Shown piece after piece: positions 34,463-48,629 of a stretch of DNA of 64,000 nucleotides; the stretch's first letter is position 1; each line of letters begins with the position of its first letter. The notes under the pieces are model-generated. The model was not told where the DNA came from. It did not search any database and saw only the letters and a program-made list of their open reading frames with translations. Both the position numbers and the translations under genes were made by a program. This DNA comes from Cunninghamia lanceolata (Eukaryota > Streptophyta > Pinopsida > Cupressales > Cupressaceae), in the NCBI GenBank assembly GCA_027924645.1, contig BSBN01001752.1:12418001-12482000 (forward strand), given 5' to 3'.

Positions 34463-37400
34463 TATCCACTATTTTAATTAATGCAAATAATTTTGACAAA
34501 TAATAAACTAGTTGAATATAAAACATAACATTTCCTTTGTAAAAGAAAACTACTTTTATTAAATTATTCAATATAACTAACATACATTTATATTAATTAG
34601 AATCTAAGTAAAACCTAATTCAATTCAGAGAAGACACATTACAAAGATAATGATTCAATAAATCACTAACATACATTTATATTAATTAGAATCTAAATAA
34701 AACCTAATTCAATTCAGAGAAGACACATTACAAAGATTCAATAAATCAAGAGGATAAAAACTTCTAAAGATTTTGACACTAAAAAGTTAGAAATAAAACA
34801 AAGTAACATATTAAGCAATAAATCTCCTATCATGCTTAACATATTAAAGATAAATGAATAAAGCAATTTAATCATTTTCATTGTAAAATAAATGAACACC
34901 TAATTTTGATATTTAAAAGGTCACTTGTATATTTACTCCAAGTTCAATTTAGAGAGATGACTTCAACAATTGTCTTACTAATTAAGTTTACATTTTAATT
35001 ACTCTTTTATTTAATTAAATAGTTTTAATGATTATTAACAAAGTTTAAGCATGCAAATAAATAAACTAAACACAATAATAAAGCATTTCGAATACAAATA
35101 ACTATCTAAATTAATTTATCAATTTACAATTAAAGATTCCAAATTAATGATAAAGTATGAATAAAAATAATAATTATTTAATTATGAACTAATACCAAAA
35201 TTTATCAATTTCAAAAGACGTGTTTATTAACTTTACAAATTAATCAGTCATTAAATGAATTAAATATATTTAACATAATAATTAAATAAATAATTTATTT
35301 TAAAAAAAACTCATTCACTATAATGTGAATATTCTAGATTTTTCTATCCAAATTGTAGCATTTGAAAACTTAAGTAACAATTTGAAATTAATCATAGAAT
35401 AAAAAAAGAATTTACTAAGTTGAATAAAAACATGGAAATAAATTTAATTTAGTTGTTAAGATAATGGTGCTTCATTTACAAAGAAAACAAATCAAGATTT
35501 ATATTTTTCTATTTAAAATTATTTATCTCTAATTCTTTTTGTTTTCTTTGCTTTAACAAAACATATTTTTCCTATTTCAACCAAATTGATTTTATAGTGT
35601 TCCATTGTAAAAGCTAAACTTTCTTAAAACATAACATTTTTCTAACTTTTAAAACATGTTAGAAATGTAAGATATAGACTACAAATCTCATAAATATTTA
35701 GTCAATAATTTTCTTTAATATAATTTTCTAAAAATTATATATATTATCAATATATCATATCTCATAATTGAGAATTTAGTTAATTAGGTTGCACATCTTT
35801 AATAAAAATATCAAAAAAACACAGTTCAAAAAAAATATTTAAGATGCAACAGATTGATTTCTCTCAAAACAATTTAAAACAGTACATACATACAGTCACA
35901 AATTATTTTATATATTAAAATCTAGGATCTGGGTATTGCTAAATTTTTATGTGATTTAAAAAACTTAATTTCACACTTTCTCTAAAAATTTTATATCCCG
36001 AATTCTAAAAAAAATTTATTGAAGACATAATAGATGGGTTTATCTCAAGACAATTTTACCAGTTTCTAACTTCTTCTAAACACTCATTTTAAAATAGATT
36101 TTTGATAATAGAAAATCTAATAAATGGGTTTAAAATCCATAAACTTTCAATCTTCATAATGATCCACCAAAAAGAGCTCCAATTTCTTGACATAAAGAAA
36201 ATTTGAACAACACAAGTCTTCTCAAACATTTGCAAATATCCTACACATATCACACAAACATGGATGGCCCAACATGCTCTCCTCCCTACCGTAGGATTGG
36301 AAAACCAATCTAGCCCCGAGCTAGGGAGAAACTTCCAAGAATAGAGATTCACAAAACAACTAAATTCTCAAAAAGACTCATAGACACAAACACTCGTCCA
36401 AGTTTGGAAATAAACAAACAACACAAAGAATTCCAAGAAGGATTCTTCAAAGGGGGAGAGAGGGGATAACTTGCCTCTTGGGGGACAATAACTTCCTCAA
36501 CTCTTCAAACTTCTTCCACATACCCAAGTACAATTTATTTCACAAAACTTCCACAAAACCCAACTACAATAACATCTTTCCTCTTCACGAAACCCAACTA
36601 CAATACTTCATAACTCTTCACAAAACCCAACTACAATCATAGAAAACTTTACAAATATTCCAACTTCGTAGAAGTCCCCCAAGAGAGGCTTCCAACCTCT
36701 CTTAACCCCAAAATCGCATAAACTAAGAAACAATATCAAATCACAATAATCCTCAAAACAACTAAAAGCCCTCATGCAACAAAACAACACTCATAGAATT
36801 AAGCAATAGAAGGGGAAACCATAGTAAATCAGACCCTACCATCTGCTCTCCAAGTTAGGAGAAGCATAATAGAGGTAAGATCCCTTAGCAGAATTCTACA
36901 ACTTCCTTTCTTTCACTTTCCAATGCAAGAAATCTCCAAAACTTTCAAAGCCAATATCCAAAAGCCAAAACTAAAATTCTCAAACTAAATTTTTAAATCC
37001 CCAAAAACTACATAATCCCCGAAATTCCCTTTCCTCCATGATTTTTTTTTAGTTTTCCAAAGAATCCTAAAAACTCCCTCAAAATCTTAAAATTAAACCA
37101 TAAGTAATCTTTTTTTCCAAAAAGCCCTCTTTTCTACTCCAAAAAGAATTAATTAAAAACAATTAAAGCTAAAAAAAACAATTAAAACAAAATAAAGTTT
37201 TAATCAAATCCATAAAAACAATTTAAATTATTAAAAATAAACACTAAAGCAAAATTAAAGCTTCCACATAATTAATTTAAAAGAAAGGATATTCAATTAA
37301 AAATAAGTCAATTATCCACAAGAAAACTCATGCAAAAATTAAACTAATAAAATTAATTTAATTTCGCCAAAAATATAAAATAATAATTAAAATTGGCACA

Positions 37401-37557
37401 AAATAACTACAACACATAAACTAACACATAAGTCATTATTCCTCAAGGAAGAATAGAGTTAGGATAATAGGTTTCACACATAATATGTTCTTAGAAGGAT
37501 CTCTAAATTCTAATGCTTTGGCCACTCCCTTGCAAAACTCAATTTTTTAATATCAGA
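34463..37557. other. AT-rich intergenic DNA, no gene
   Basis: Very AT-rich. A two-copy 89-bp tandem repeat lies at 34577-34745 (listed apart). From 36090 to 37000 the plus strand is C/A-rich with repeated cacaaaacccaactacaat words (~36550, ~36590, ~36617); this might be a reverse-strand LTR fragment, but no partner was found. Confidence 0.4.
34577..34745. repeat. Tandem duplication, period 89 bp
   Basis: ctaacatacatttatattaa begins at 34577 and again at 34666. Copy two lacks a short taatga piece. Confidence 0.88.
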
Positions 37558-37562
37558 TTGTC

Positions 37563-38415
37563 TGTCACGTCTCTTTTTTATGGACTATATTATTATTCTA
37601 GATTAGTAAACGTTTACCATGATGTTTTACTTCAAGTAAGTTTCACGTGTCTGAAGGTAATTATCATGAAGTTATATTTGTGAAAATTGGAAAGTTGATT
37701 TAAATATTAGATATTATCAATGTGATTATAATGTTGCTTCGGCTATGTTTTGAGGCACTAAACTATTGACATCGAGTTGAGTGCGAATGAATGCAGGTAC
37801 TCATCGAAGACAAGAACATGGTTGAGGTAGAGATGTTCTAGCCACTTGGCAAGAACTGTTTGGAATGGTTAACTCTGATGCAATCACACACTCATGTAGT
37901 CTCATATTGCATTTTGAATGACCTTTACTATACATTAATTGTGTGGATAATAAATGTGATTGATGTTTAGATGCTTAGAAAATATTGTGTTTATAATAAT
38001 TAGGAAAATCCTTTTGGAATGCATGATTTAATAGTAATATTAAAAGTTCTTTTGATTATATTAAAGGGTGTATTGTATTTTAAATAGTGAATATATGTGG
38101 TTGTATTTTATATTATTTAATAATAAACAATAAATTTTCCTATTTATAAAAATATGGATGTTTGGAAGACAATATCTAAATTAGATTATATATTTTAATT
38201 GCAAGAGATATATAGATATATATATTATTTTATTATTTCACTTCTTGATTTATTTAAAGTAATTGTGTTTTAATAAAAATAGTTAACTTATGTTAATAAT
38301 AATATTATTATATTTAAAATTTTTAAAATAAAAAGAATTAAAATCAACTTACTGTCATGCATGCAAAGTAAGCTGCAATAGGAAGCTAATTAAAAGATAT
38401 TATTATTATTAGTAA

Positions 38416-38472
<57 letters not shown>

Positions 38473-41400
38473 CATGACATCTTGAGTTGATTTGGAGTGC
38501 TTATGTTTATTTAAAATAGATAAATAATATTAATAATAGTATTATTATATTTAGAGAGCTAAAATAAATAGAATTAAATAAATTACTGTCATGCAAGTGA
38601 CAGAAAGATAAATTAAGTTATTTTATTTTAATTCAAATAGAAAATTGAGTCTTTTAAATTGCAAATTCTCATGCAAACAAAGAAAATTTTGAGTTGAAAG
38701 GAGTTAAAAACCTAAACTTTGGATGCCAAAAATAAGGAGGAGAATTGTAAAAATAAAAAAAATAGAAAGAAAAAGGCGTTTGCAAAGAAGAGAAAAACCA
38801 ATCAAGAACAGCGATAGTAAAATGGTGATAACTTTGTCATATAAAAACAAAATTTAAAACCTTAAAGTGTTCTGGAAAGTTGGGGAAGAGTAGAACAAAA
38901 CCCAGAAATACTTTGAATAAATTCACAAATTTGAGTGATCGTTTTTGCAAAGGAAGAGGACGTGTTTTTATGGAGCAGCAAGAGAAGGCACCAAAGAAAG
39001 CAGAGACAGACGTTTTGCAGCAGCAGAAAAAGAGAAAATCGTGCTTCTGGATGAACAATGACTGAAGGAAGATCCTCAGCAACAGCAATTGCAATTTCAA
39101 CCCCTTGACCAATGTTATCTCCAGGTTTTTCTTCTTAAAAATTGGTTGCATTGAAATCACTTTTTTGAGACTGTCAAAATGAAAGTTTTTTTAGCTTATT
39201 TGGTGGGCATTTGTTTTGTTTATGCTCGACCTTTGTTCTGTCTGAGCTGACCTCCTCTAAATCTGCCTGGGTGACTTATTATACCCCCAGATTAACAGGA
39301 GCGACCAAAATAGGGCAGAAATGGCCTGCATACTGTGGCCATTTTTCTCCTTATTTCTGGCTGCCTTTCTTTATTTTCTGGTCGTTTCTCCTTGTGGATG
39401 GCCGTTGACTTCGCCATTGGCCATCACTTTATGTGCTAGCCATTTGGTTTTGTGGCTGCCTATGATCTCTTCACTTGGGTGAACTTACCTTGCTAAAACA
39501 GATCGACCTCCCTCTTTTTATTCACTATTTTCTTATTGTTGTTGCAAACTGTTGTTTCCTTGTTTTGTATTTTCCAGTTTCATGAAAAGTTTGACCATTA
39601 AATTAGCTATGGGATCAAAGACAATAAACAAAGTTCTCAAAATCTTCAAACTAATTAAACTCACCTCTATTAGATCTGAACTGAGAATGTTAAACTTTCT
39701 TTCTGCTATAGAAATTAGTTTTGAGAAAAGAACCAACTTTTACTCATTGACGAAATTGATGTGTGGAAAACTTCTCAACATAGATGGAATTATTTTGATT
39801 CCTGTAGCTTAATTTCAGTATTATTTTGTTGTTAAAACATTTTCCTAAACCTTACCTTCGAGTGACAAACCATTTGATAAATTGCTGCTCTCTGATTTTT
39901 GCATTTTAATTTACTGTAACAGCTTCTGTCGATGTTTTGACAGGAGGTCTGTCTTTACTTTTCTTGTTGTTATTTTTTGAACTTCTAGTGACAGGAAGGT
40001 TATTGAATGTTACATATAAACTTATTGAATAAACTGAGTAGTTCCTGTCATAGATATGATAATAGGATTGATTAATAAAACTTAGAGTACTACTTCTATT
40101 GTGAATTATGACTGAAATATGGATTAGAAATTATATAAATTTGACAAACTTATGGATGCAATTGTATGTGGCAAATGATGGATTATTCCTTGAAAAGTAT
40201 GTTTCCTTGATTGGTGTTTTAGGATTTTAAAATGATTTATAGGAGGACATTGATTTGTTTTATTCTATTTACTTGATCTTGAGGAAAGATATAAATAATA
40301 TTTGACATAAGTATGCATGAAACCTCATTGTATGAAAGTGGAGTAGTCAAACATCATCATTTGATTTTATTGCTTGGATTATGAAATAGTATTTGGATAT
40401 AAAGTAAAATCATTAGTTTCTACAATCTATGTAAACCATGGAAATACAAATTGAGAATATAATTAGATTACAAAAATCTATATTGCTTTTAAAAGATTTA
40501 TGATGTTCTTCATTACTGTTTGATCGAAAAGTGTGCTTTCTTTATTGATGCATGGGAAAGGGATTTAGAAATGGTCATAGGTGATTTTGAATCTTTATTC
40601 ATTGATTTATTTATTTACTTGCTTATTTAATTCTTGGGGAAAGAAGGTAGATTTTTATCTAGGAATGTTATTGGGTTACTTTCTGGGCTAGGATGCCGAA
40701 TGTGGATTTTCAGAGATGACTTTTCCTCTTTTCAGGAATTGAACCAGGTTACTATTTAAAGGATTAGATCTAATCGAGATGACATTGAAATAGATGTTTA
40801 TTTGTCTAGCAAAATTTATTTATATATATCTTTGCCACATCCTATTGTGAGACAATCTGCATTTCATTATTTAGAATTGCACATTCAGACATCAGGGTTG
40901 CATCGGGTGTTCCCTCGTACCAGTTGTTTCCAGGTAGCTAGACATTTCGTGCAGGGATGAGTTTTCTTTGTTTCATAAAGGGATCCGGGGAAGTGTAATT
41001 ACTTCATGGTTGGGTGGAAAAGCACCTGGGCCATGTTCCCGTCTCTCAGCTTGCAGGTGGTGGACCACTTAGTTCGTGTGACTGATGAGCGTATTGATTT
41101 ATTTATTCATATGGTTCATGATTATTGGATGTATTATGGCATTTGTCAAAGGACGTTGTATATGATTTTATAGTGCTTTTACCTGGAATGAGCACACGAG
41201 TTGTAATATTTAATGACTTTATTGATTTATATTGATGAGATTATCTTTTGCAAGATTTATTGAATCTTATGGATTCTTATTTATGAGGATTTCCTTTGTG
41301 AAGATTTATTGACTCTATTGAATCTTATTGATGAAATTATTATTTATCTTGATATTGTAATTAAGTGGATTAATTACACTCCTTTTTATCTTTTGGAAGT

Positions 41401-41517
41401 TGTATTTAAGCAGATTATTTACATCTTTTTACTTTTGACAATGTGATGTTATATTTAAGTGGATTATTTACTTCATTTTACTTTATTTACTTTTGTGATG
41501 GTTTGAGGGCTTTTACA
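37563..41517 (+). mobile_element. Solo LTR B (3955 bp), TSD TTGTC
   Basis: It starts TGTCACGTCTC, ends CTTTTACA, and is flanked by TTGTC at 37558-37562 and 41518-41522. It is the same family as 30681-33902. Shared blocks include gaagacaag.a.{2}tggtt near 37809 and the 40670-41100 region. It is ~730 bp longer through insertions, including a TTA microsatellite. No internal domain is seen. Confidence 0.87.
38430..38472 (+). repeat. (TTA)n microsatellite
   Basis: About 14 uninterrupted TTA units inside solo LTR B, flanked by imperfect units upstream. Confidence 0.95.
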
Positions 41518-41522
41518 TTGTC

Positions 41523-43600
41523 TTGGTAGAAATAGCCGAAGCAACATTAAAATAAACATATAATTAAAATATTAACTAATCATTACTCATCAAAATCAAT
41601 TTAACTAAACAACATTAATTTTCACATTTCAATATATATAATATATCTAAAATAAATCTATTCACTCAAACATATAAGTATTATAATCATATAATTTCTC
41701 TAACATTCAATTTTCTAAAACACATAAGTCTAGAAATCACAACCACAAAATAACACGCAATCTTTTAGTCACATATGCACAAAACCCACACATACATAAT
41801 ATCCAAACACAATAAAACATAGTCCCCTACATATACTTCAAAACTTGATGTTTTGATTTAAATCTTGAATACCTCTTTTGTACACCAAATTATGACAAGT
41901 ATTTGTGTGTTCTTGCAATGATTGATTTCATCCCTAACACACTTGAGAAAACTCAAGATCTACTAGTCATCATATTAGTTTTCATCTAGATAGAAGGTCT
42001 CTTTTTAAGGGATACTACAAAACGATTCTATGTGGACCTACAAGTGTATCTAAGTCATCCTCGTGTATTGTGCAGTAGTTATTCCACCATTTATTAGATT
42101 GTTAATGATTTATTCATTATAACTTGTTATGCATAATAATTGACATGGTAGAATTAGGATTAATGTAATAATATATAATCATTCTAACTATCCAATAAAT
42201 AGGTAGACCCATTTGGATCTTTGATGTGCCTAGAACAAGTATTTTATATTCCCTGAGGTGTTTGAGTGACATAAACAATCATTTATTTCCATCTCTTAGG
42301 GTTTCAATTTTATCTTCTCTAGGGTTTGTATCTTTTCCCCCTACTTTCTCAACTCTAGGGTTTGAATATAATTTCTAATTTTGGATTAATTTTAATACAA
42401 ATTAGATTCCTACATGTTCTACATTCATCTTTTTCAAATTCTACATTGATTCCAAATAAATTGTCTAGGTTAAATTCACTAGATTCACTAGTTTCTCTCT
42501 CTACAATCTACCAATTTTCTAATTTCAATCAATGCAATTCAAATACAAATATAAGATCATATACTTTAAGTCTAATTGAAAAGATGTTTAGATATAAGGA
42601 TTTCATGGACAAGATCCAACTTTCAATAATAAATTGAATTCTTTGTCGAATTTGATGCTTAACCTTTGTTCTCTATCTCTAGAAAAGCTTGTTAGAATTT
42701 TATGACAAAACTCCTTGAAATCTCCTCAAATATTAATTGTTTATAACTTATGTGTAATTATTACTCTTGGTTCTCTCTAGATGCTTATATAACTATTTAA
42801 TCCTAGAGATCATGTACTTTTTTAGATTCACTAAATATATTGTAATTTTATAAAATTAAAATGTCATCTATGGTGGACCTTTCTCTAATTGCTTCATGAA
42901 ATCATTCATTTAGTTTGTGCTAAATGTATATATTGTTACATTTAGAGTTGTACCATACCCTTACGTCTTTGTATGTTCAAGTTGCTAATGATTTGTTTTA
43001 TACCTTTTATTCTATCATGTTACACCCTTGTCTTCTTTCATATATGCATGGACTTAATATTTCATTCCCACATCATGCCACATCTCCGGAGGTACTTTTA
43101 TTGAACAATCTCCATTTTAGTTGAATAGGCTACCAAAATGCTGGCATTGATTTGTATTTTCCTTCATTGATACTTTAGAGCTACCCTAACATTGTGCCAT
43201 AATATCAATATGGAGACACTTTCAATTTAAATGGCTCATATTGGATTCAATCTTATATGTTATCTAAATAATTTATAATGTTATGCAACTCACCTCAAAC
43301 TAGTTCTTTGTGCACCTTTGCTACCATTATGCATCATGCTATGCTCAAATGCTTAGTGCTACACCTAGATACTACGTTCAAATGCAAGTATATAGATGAT
43401 GAAAATGATGTTAGAAATATGTTTAATTTTATAGTGATGTGAGAGTAAATGGAAAGACATGCTATGTAAGCTTATATGATAAATAGAGAATGAAATAAAA
43501 TGTTAAAATTAGTTTTTTGAAAATGAGTTTATTTTTAAAAAGTAGTTTTTGGTTTATATATCTATCCCTTATATATTCTAAATTCTCTCTTTTATATATG
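41523..43600. other. Intergenic DNA, no gene recognised
   Basis: AT-rich; ORFs below 91 codons with no family signal. agggtttgtatc/agggtttgaat words recur at 42300-42365. Nothing is supported. Confidence 0.4.
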
Positions 43601-45190
43601 ATATGTGTAAGGGATCAACATACAGAAATTGGAGTGGAAGTTGAACCTAATTTAGATACTAGAGCAGAGGAGGCCCAACCACATGCAATTGATGTCAATG
43701 AGGAGGTTCAACCACTCATTAATGTCAGAGAGGAGTCTCATAGATCATTCAATATTGAAGAGGCGTCAAATCACTTCCCTCTATAGATACTATATGAATC
43801 TAATTAAAAATGTTAAGAGAAAAAATTCTAAGAGAAATATAGATTATTTACTTGGAATTGATATAGAGAAATTGAAATTTTATGTTGAACAACCTAGTCA
43901 CGTTACTAAGAGGTTGGTGAATATAACTTCAAAGGAAATACTTGAGAAGCATTTTAAACATCCTCATACAATTGGTAAAGCCTAACTATTATCAACTATA
44001 CTTATTCGTGATGAGATGAAAGAGCCATTACAATTGTGGGATGTAGATTTCACAAAAAAGATGAAAAGACACCTAGAAAAAGATGTTCAAAATGTTGCAA
44101 AAAGGTTTGAGTTCTATTGGAAAAAAAACTCGATCAGTTGATAAGAGAATTTCAAGAAGAGTGATGTTGACCTCTATTGTAAGTCCAAAAATGACAAGAA
44201 AGCATCAAATTTCATCACTTTCAAGTGAATTGGCTTAAGTAGAAAGACACTAAAAAGATAATTGAAAAGGAGAAAGGTTTTCGATAATAGTATTGTAAAA
44301 GGTAATTGGGCATTGATGTGTAGGGCTCCTCAGTTTGACAAGATTGAAGATGGTGTTAAGAAGTTGATCTCAAATTTTTGGCATGATCATACTCATCCTT
44401 CATCAAATAGTAGAGATGTTCTCAAACATAGGATTGGGCCAAATGATTATGAACTACTTACAAAAAATTGGTTAGACATAAACCCATGAGATGTATGTTA
44501 CATTTTGTGATGTGATTCCTCATATAAATATTGGGCAAACAATGTTTAAAATGTTAAGTCCATGGTATCTGAAGCCAAATAAAGTTTTTGAAACTTGTTG
44601 TTGTCATCACCATATTGAATTTGATCTTTACCATCAAGTGTTTCAAAAGATCAGAGAAGAATGTGATGGTGTTAAAAATGCACCTCCTAAACTAGTAAGT
44701 GAGTTCTTAACATCCATCTTATGTGATAAATCTGATGATGATGTAGATGATCTAATGAAATGCATAAAAGGACTTTGTGAAATATGTGAAAATTTGGCGA
44801 AAATTGCCTTTGAGAAATGAATATACTGACATGATGAAGATGGTAAATTGCAAGAGGTACAAGTACATAAAGTACAAATCAAAATTTGGGAAAGAAGCCA
44901 CAAGGTTAGATTACGTAGAAGAGGAATTGCCTATTGGAACAATTATGGAAAATTTCTGTAAATTGAAACAACCATACATACAACATGCATTTTTCTAAGT
45001 GGAAATCAAAAGAGTTTCAGTTGTTGAGAGAAAGAGCATGACACACATTTTGTACAACATTGCTTTAAGAAATTTTTTGAAGATTTGGCAAGGAGTGTGA
45101 AAATTGAGAAACATTTTGTATGGTTAGATGGGTGTGCATTGCAATTCAAATCATCAAGGCCATCTTACGCACTTTGGAGATATGATTGAC
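43600..45190 (+). pseudogene. Decayed DNA-transposon-like ORF of unnamed plant family
   Basis: Frames joined in turn give one long protein: an acidic N-terminal part (43620-43785), a basic helical part to ~44230, then KRRKVFDNSIVKGNWALMCR (~44265), WHDHTHPSSNSRDVLKHRIG (~44381), NWLDINP (~44469), YVTFCDVIPHINIGQ (~44494), WYLKPNKVFETCCCHHHIEF (~44563-44622) and FLTSILCDKSDDDVDDLMKC. Later come a WKSKEFQLL-like piece (~45000) and WLDGCALQFKSS (~45121). From memory this resembles a widespread plant and animal transposon-derived protein with a CCC..H cluster and a W.DG.A.QFK motif; its superfamily is not clear to me. At least four frameshifts and several stops disable it. No TIRs were found. Confidence 0.6.
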
Positions 45191-46566
45191 ATGACAAAAT
45201 ATTACCTTAGGTAGATACTAGGTGTCTTAGGTCTACTAGAACTTTTAAATTTTAATATATGCTTCAATTGTTCATTTAATTTTAATAAATGGATTTTAAA
45301 TTTAGAATTCGCATGATGTCATGGTTCTAATTTTTTTTACACTTCATTCTAACAGGGGATGTTTTTGTAATCATAGAAAAGGATTTTAAGTTAATATTTA
45401 ATTCCAAGTACGATCTATACACTATAGCATAAAATTATTTTAGGTCTAAGTTAGGTGTCTCAACGACCTACTATAATTTCAAGGTTAGAATAGGTGTCTC
45501 AGTTGTCTTAGACCTCTACTCTAGATCTAAGATATATATATATAGAATAGGTGTCTTAGACCTATCTTAGGTCTAGACTAGAATAAGGTATAAAATATAG
45601 GTGTATTAGTTTGAGACTAGAATAAGGTATAGAATCTAGGAGTCTTGGGTCTTAGGTGAGGCCACATGAGCTTCCACCTTCACATGGTTGGCCTTGTCAG
45701 TACTGAATAAATATTCTTGAAGCTAAGGGAAGCTCTTTTTTTGTAGAGATAAGTTATGAAACCCTAGTAAAGTTTCCTAGTGCTCATGAGTTTTGTATCA
45801 TTAGATTTATAGTCAACTGTAGTTGTATTTATGCATTAATTTATTGAACTTTATGTATTAAGTTAGTGCAAAGCATTTGAGTATTATTGTTTAATTATCA
45901 TTCACCTTAAACTTAGTACTTCTTCTATCTAGTATTATTGTTTAATTCTAATATGATGAGTAACATGTGTCTTGCATGACATTTTAGTTATTTTATCTGT
46001 TCTAATTCAACTTCCCAAATAATTACATGGATATAAATGTTGTATAAATCTTATTTTAGAAATTATTAAATATGATCTTAATAGTTCTATTTTTAATTAG
46101 AAAATATACAAGTAGATAGATAATTTATACTTCTTGTATTATTAAATTTTAGAGATTAAAATGATATCCTATATGGAGTTCTTATAAATTACATTGAACT
46201 TAAAGAGTAAATGAGAAGTTTGTTATTAATTTATAACTTAAAGAAGGATTTATTTGACATTATTACATGAAAATTTGTAATTTTGTAAGTGTGAAATGTT
46301 TATTTGATCAAGTAATCATTTAATGAGTCAATTGAACTCGTTAGATTGCTTGAAGAAAATTAAGCGTCACATAGTTGACTATAGATTTATAAGTTGTAAT
46401 ATTAAATTTTGTTGAGATTAAAATGATATTCTATTTGTTATTAATTTATAACTTAAAGAAGGATTTATTTGATTTTATTATTGAAACTTTTAATTTGTAA
46501 GTGTAAAATATTTATAATTTGGTCATTAAATTATATATTTATAGTTTTGTGTCTATTTTGAGAGTA
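45191..46566. other. Repeat-rich intergenic DNA
   Basis: A taggtgtct(t/c)ag(a/g)cct-type word recurs about eight times in 45210-45660. A ~150-bp block (attaaattttgttgagattaaaatgatat ... gaaggatttatttga) is present near 46130-46310 and again 46395-46530. No gene. Confidence 0.55.
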
Positions 46567-47267
46567 TGTCTTTGTTATGGAGTAAAAAGTGGACACTTGC
46601 CTTTTTACCTCCTTGTTTAGCTCCTAGGTCCCATTTATTACATTATGCATTATAATTGATCATACCGAAGAAAATTGCCTAACACCCATGATAATTTGGG
46701 AACTTGGGACCTCACTAAGCTTATCCCAAACTAAAGGGGCCCTTGAACTTGGGTGCCAATTACCCAAGTCCTCCCTGATTGGTCGAGGTAAATTAGTGGT
46801 ATGTCGGGATGGGACCTTTCAAAAGGTTCATGTTTGTCGGCTCTTGTGATTTAATTTGACAAATTTTAGTGGGAAAGCATATATAAGTGTGTTTTTGAAT
46901 TCATTATGGACCTAGATGGATAGAGCAAACTTATGATCTTGGAGCAAAGAGCATTCAAAGCATTCATTGTGTTTCTAGAGTAGATTTGTGTTGTTATTGT
47001 GTGTGTTGTTGCAGGTTTGAAGTCATCGTCCATCTCCTTATGAGTTGAAGGATCTTCATTCTCCTAAGGGCTTCACCGCATAGGTGATATCATTGTTATT
47101 TGAATCATTCTATCATCATTTTGTTTAGCCTTTACCCTGCTAGGGTACGCTCTCTTATATATCAATAGTGTTGGAAGGCTTGAATGTCATTCTGAAGTTT
47201 GCCTGAGGCAAATCCCTAAACAACATAACCCCCAAACCCTCTCTTGTCATCTTGTGTGCATGTTACA
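46567..47267 (+). repeat. Possible LTR fragment
   Basis: It looks like an LTR: a TG start, a TATA-like gcatatataagtg at ~46876, then a leader, ending ..catgttaca. The flanking five bases (gagta / ggtac) do not match and no partner LTR was found, so the call is weak. Confidence 0.35.
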
Positions 47268-48629
47268 GGTACATGATTCAGGAAAAGTGAAGATACGGAA
47301 GAATGTGCAGGAATCAGGGTTTTGGGATATAAAATAAGTTCTATAATATTCCCCTAAAAAGACTTGGTTGGTAAGACTTGGTTGGTTGGCGCCCTAGTCT
47401 TTTGGGCTTATTGACACCAGATCTAGCATCTAAGCATCATTTACAACATATCTCCAGTTTACAACTCTGACAGCTCCAACAGATTTTGACTTTTAGGACT
47501 TGAGCACCTCCTATTTCATCCTCTGACACTTCAGCTTCTGAGACATAGGTTTCAATATCTTTCTAACCATTCTTGTCTATTTAGATTCTAGGTTTCAGTT
47601 GTTTTCTATCTGTTATAAGCTAATCATCTTAGAACTAGGGTTTAGTGCATATTTGACCTAGAGTTTTATAGAAAGACTTGGTTGAATCTAATCTTTCCAT
47701 AGAAAACAAGAGTAAAGGATCTATAGTTGATTCCTCCTCCATTTGGTAGTGATTTGGCTCAGTCTTGTCCTTGAATATTATTTTGGAAGAGGGGTTAATC
47801 TAGTGTGCATGCTAGTCTTCTTCATTCTCCTTTTTCATACATAACATTTTGGTGAACCCATAGGTTTAAGCATTTGCATCTTGCTAAGTGTTAAATTCAG
47901 ATCTTGCATTGATGCATAGCATACTTATCATTATTCAATAGAAGATCTTGCATAATCTTGAAAAAGGTGAAAAATTTAAGCATTCTAGGCTAGAAAAAGG
48001 CATAGTTTTGCATTGCTTTCATTGCATATGATAGAAAGATTCAAATTTCTGATTTTTACATCAAATATGATCCATATTATAGTATACAATCATTTCATGG
48101 TGTTTTACCTTGCATTTAAAGATATCATTTGCTAGAAGTTTTGTTGAAAAATTGCATCTTTCCTAAAACCTAGTCAATTTCATGGTGTTTTACCTTGCAT
48201 TTGAAGATATCATTTCTAAGTCACATGGATGTCACTTGCATTTTTTGTAGTTCATAAGCCTAGACTAAGATCCATTTAAACTACATAAAAAGGTCACTCA
48301 TTAAGACTAATTAGAGGATCATATCTTCATGCATCAAGTGTGTTGAACATAGGTGCAACTTAATCCTTCTCATGGTTGATACTAGTTGATTTTTTAATAA
48401 TTTTAAACTTACTTTGAATACCCCAAAATGACTAGTGTAGGTCTAGGAATACAACCCACTCTTAGTTCTTAAGTTAGTTCATTGCTTGGGTTTGATCATT
48501 AATTAATTATTTGGTTTAGTCAATCATATGAATCTATTTTACTTTGGCTAACTCTCTCTGACCATTCTAGATTTCAAGGAGTATTAATTCATTAGAAATG
48601 AGTATCAAGATCTAACTACACATTTTGAG
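47268..48629. other. Intergenic DNA, no gene
   Basis: A ~40-bp block (ttcatggtgttttaccttgc..ttt.aagatatcattt) is doubled at ~48094 and ~48179. gacttggttggt is doubled at ~47361. No coding content. Confidence 0.45.

Noticed and set aside
46567..47267. Complete solo LTR
   Set aside because: Flanking bases do not match as a TSD and no second copy was seen; listed only as a possible fragment.
47390..47410. Primer-binding site-like tggcgcc after the possible LTR
   Set aside because: Only seven bases fit the plant gypsy TGGCGCC start, the following bases do not fit, and it lies over 100 bp from the LTR end.
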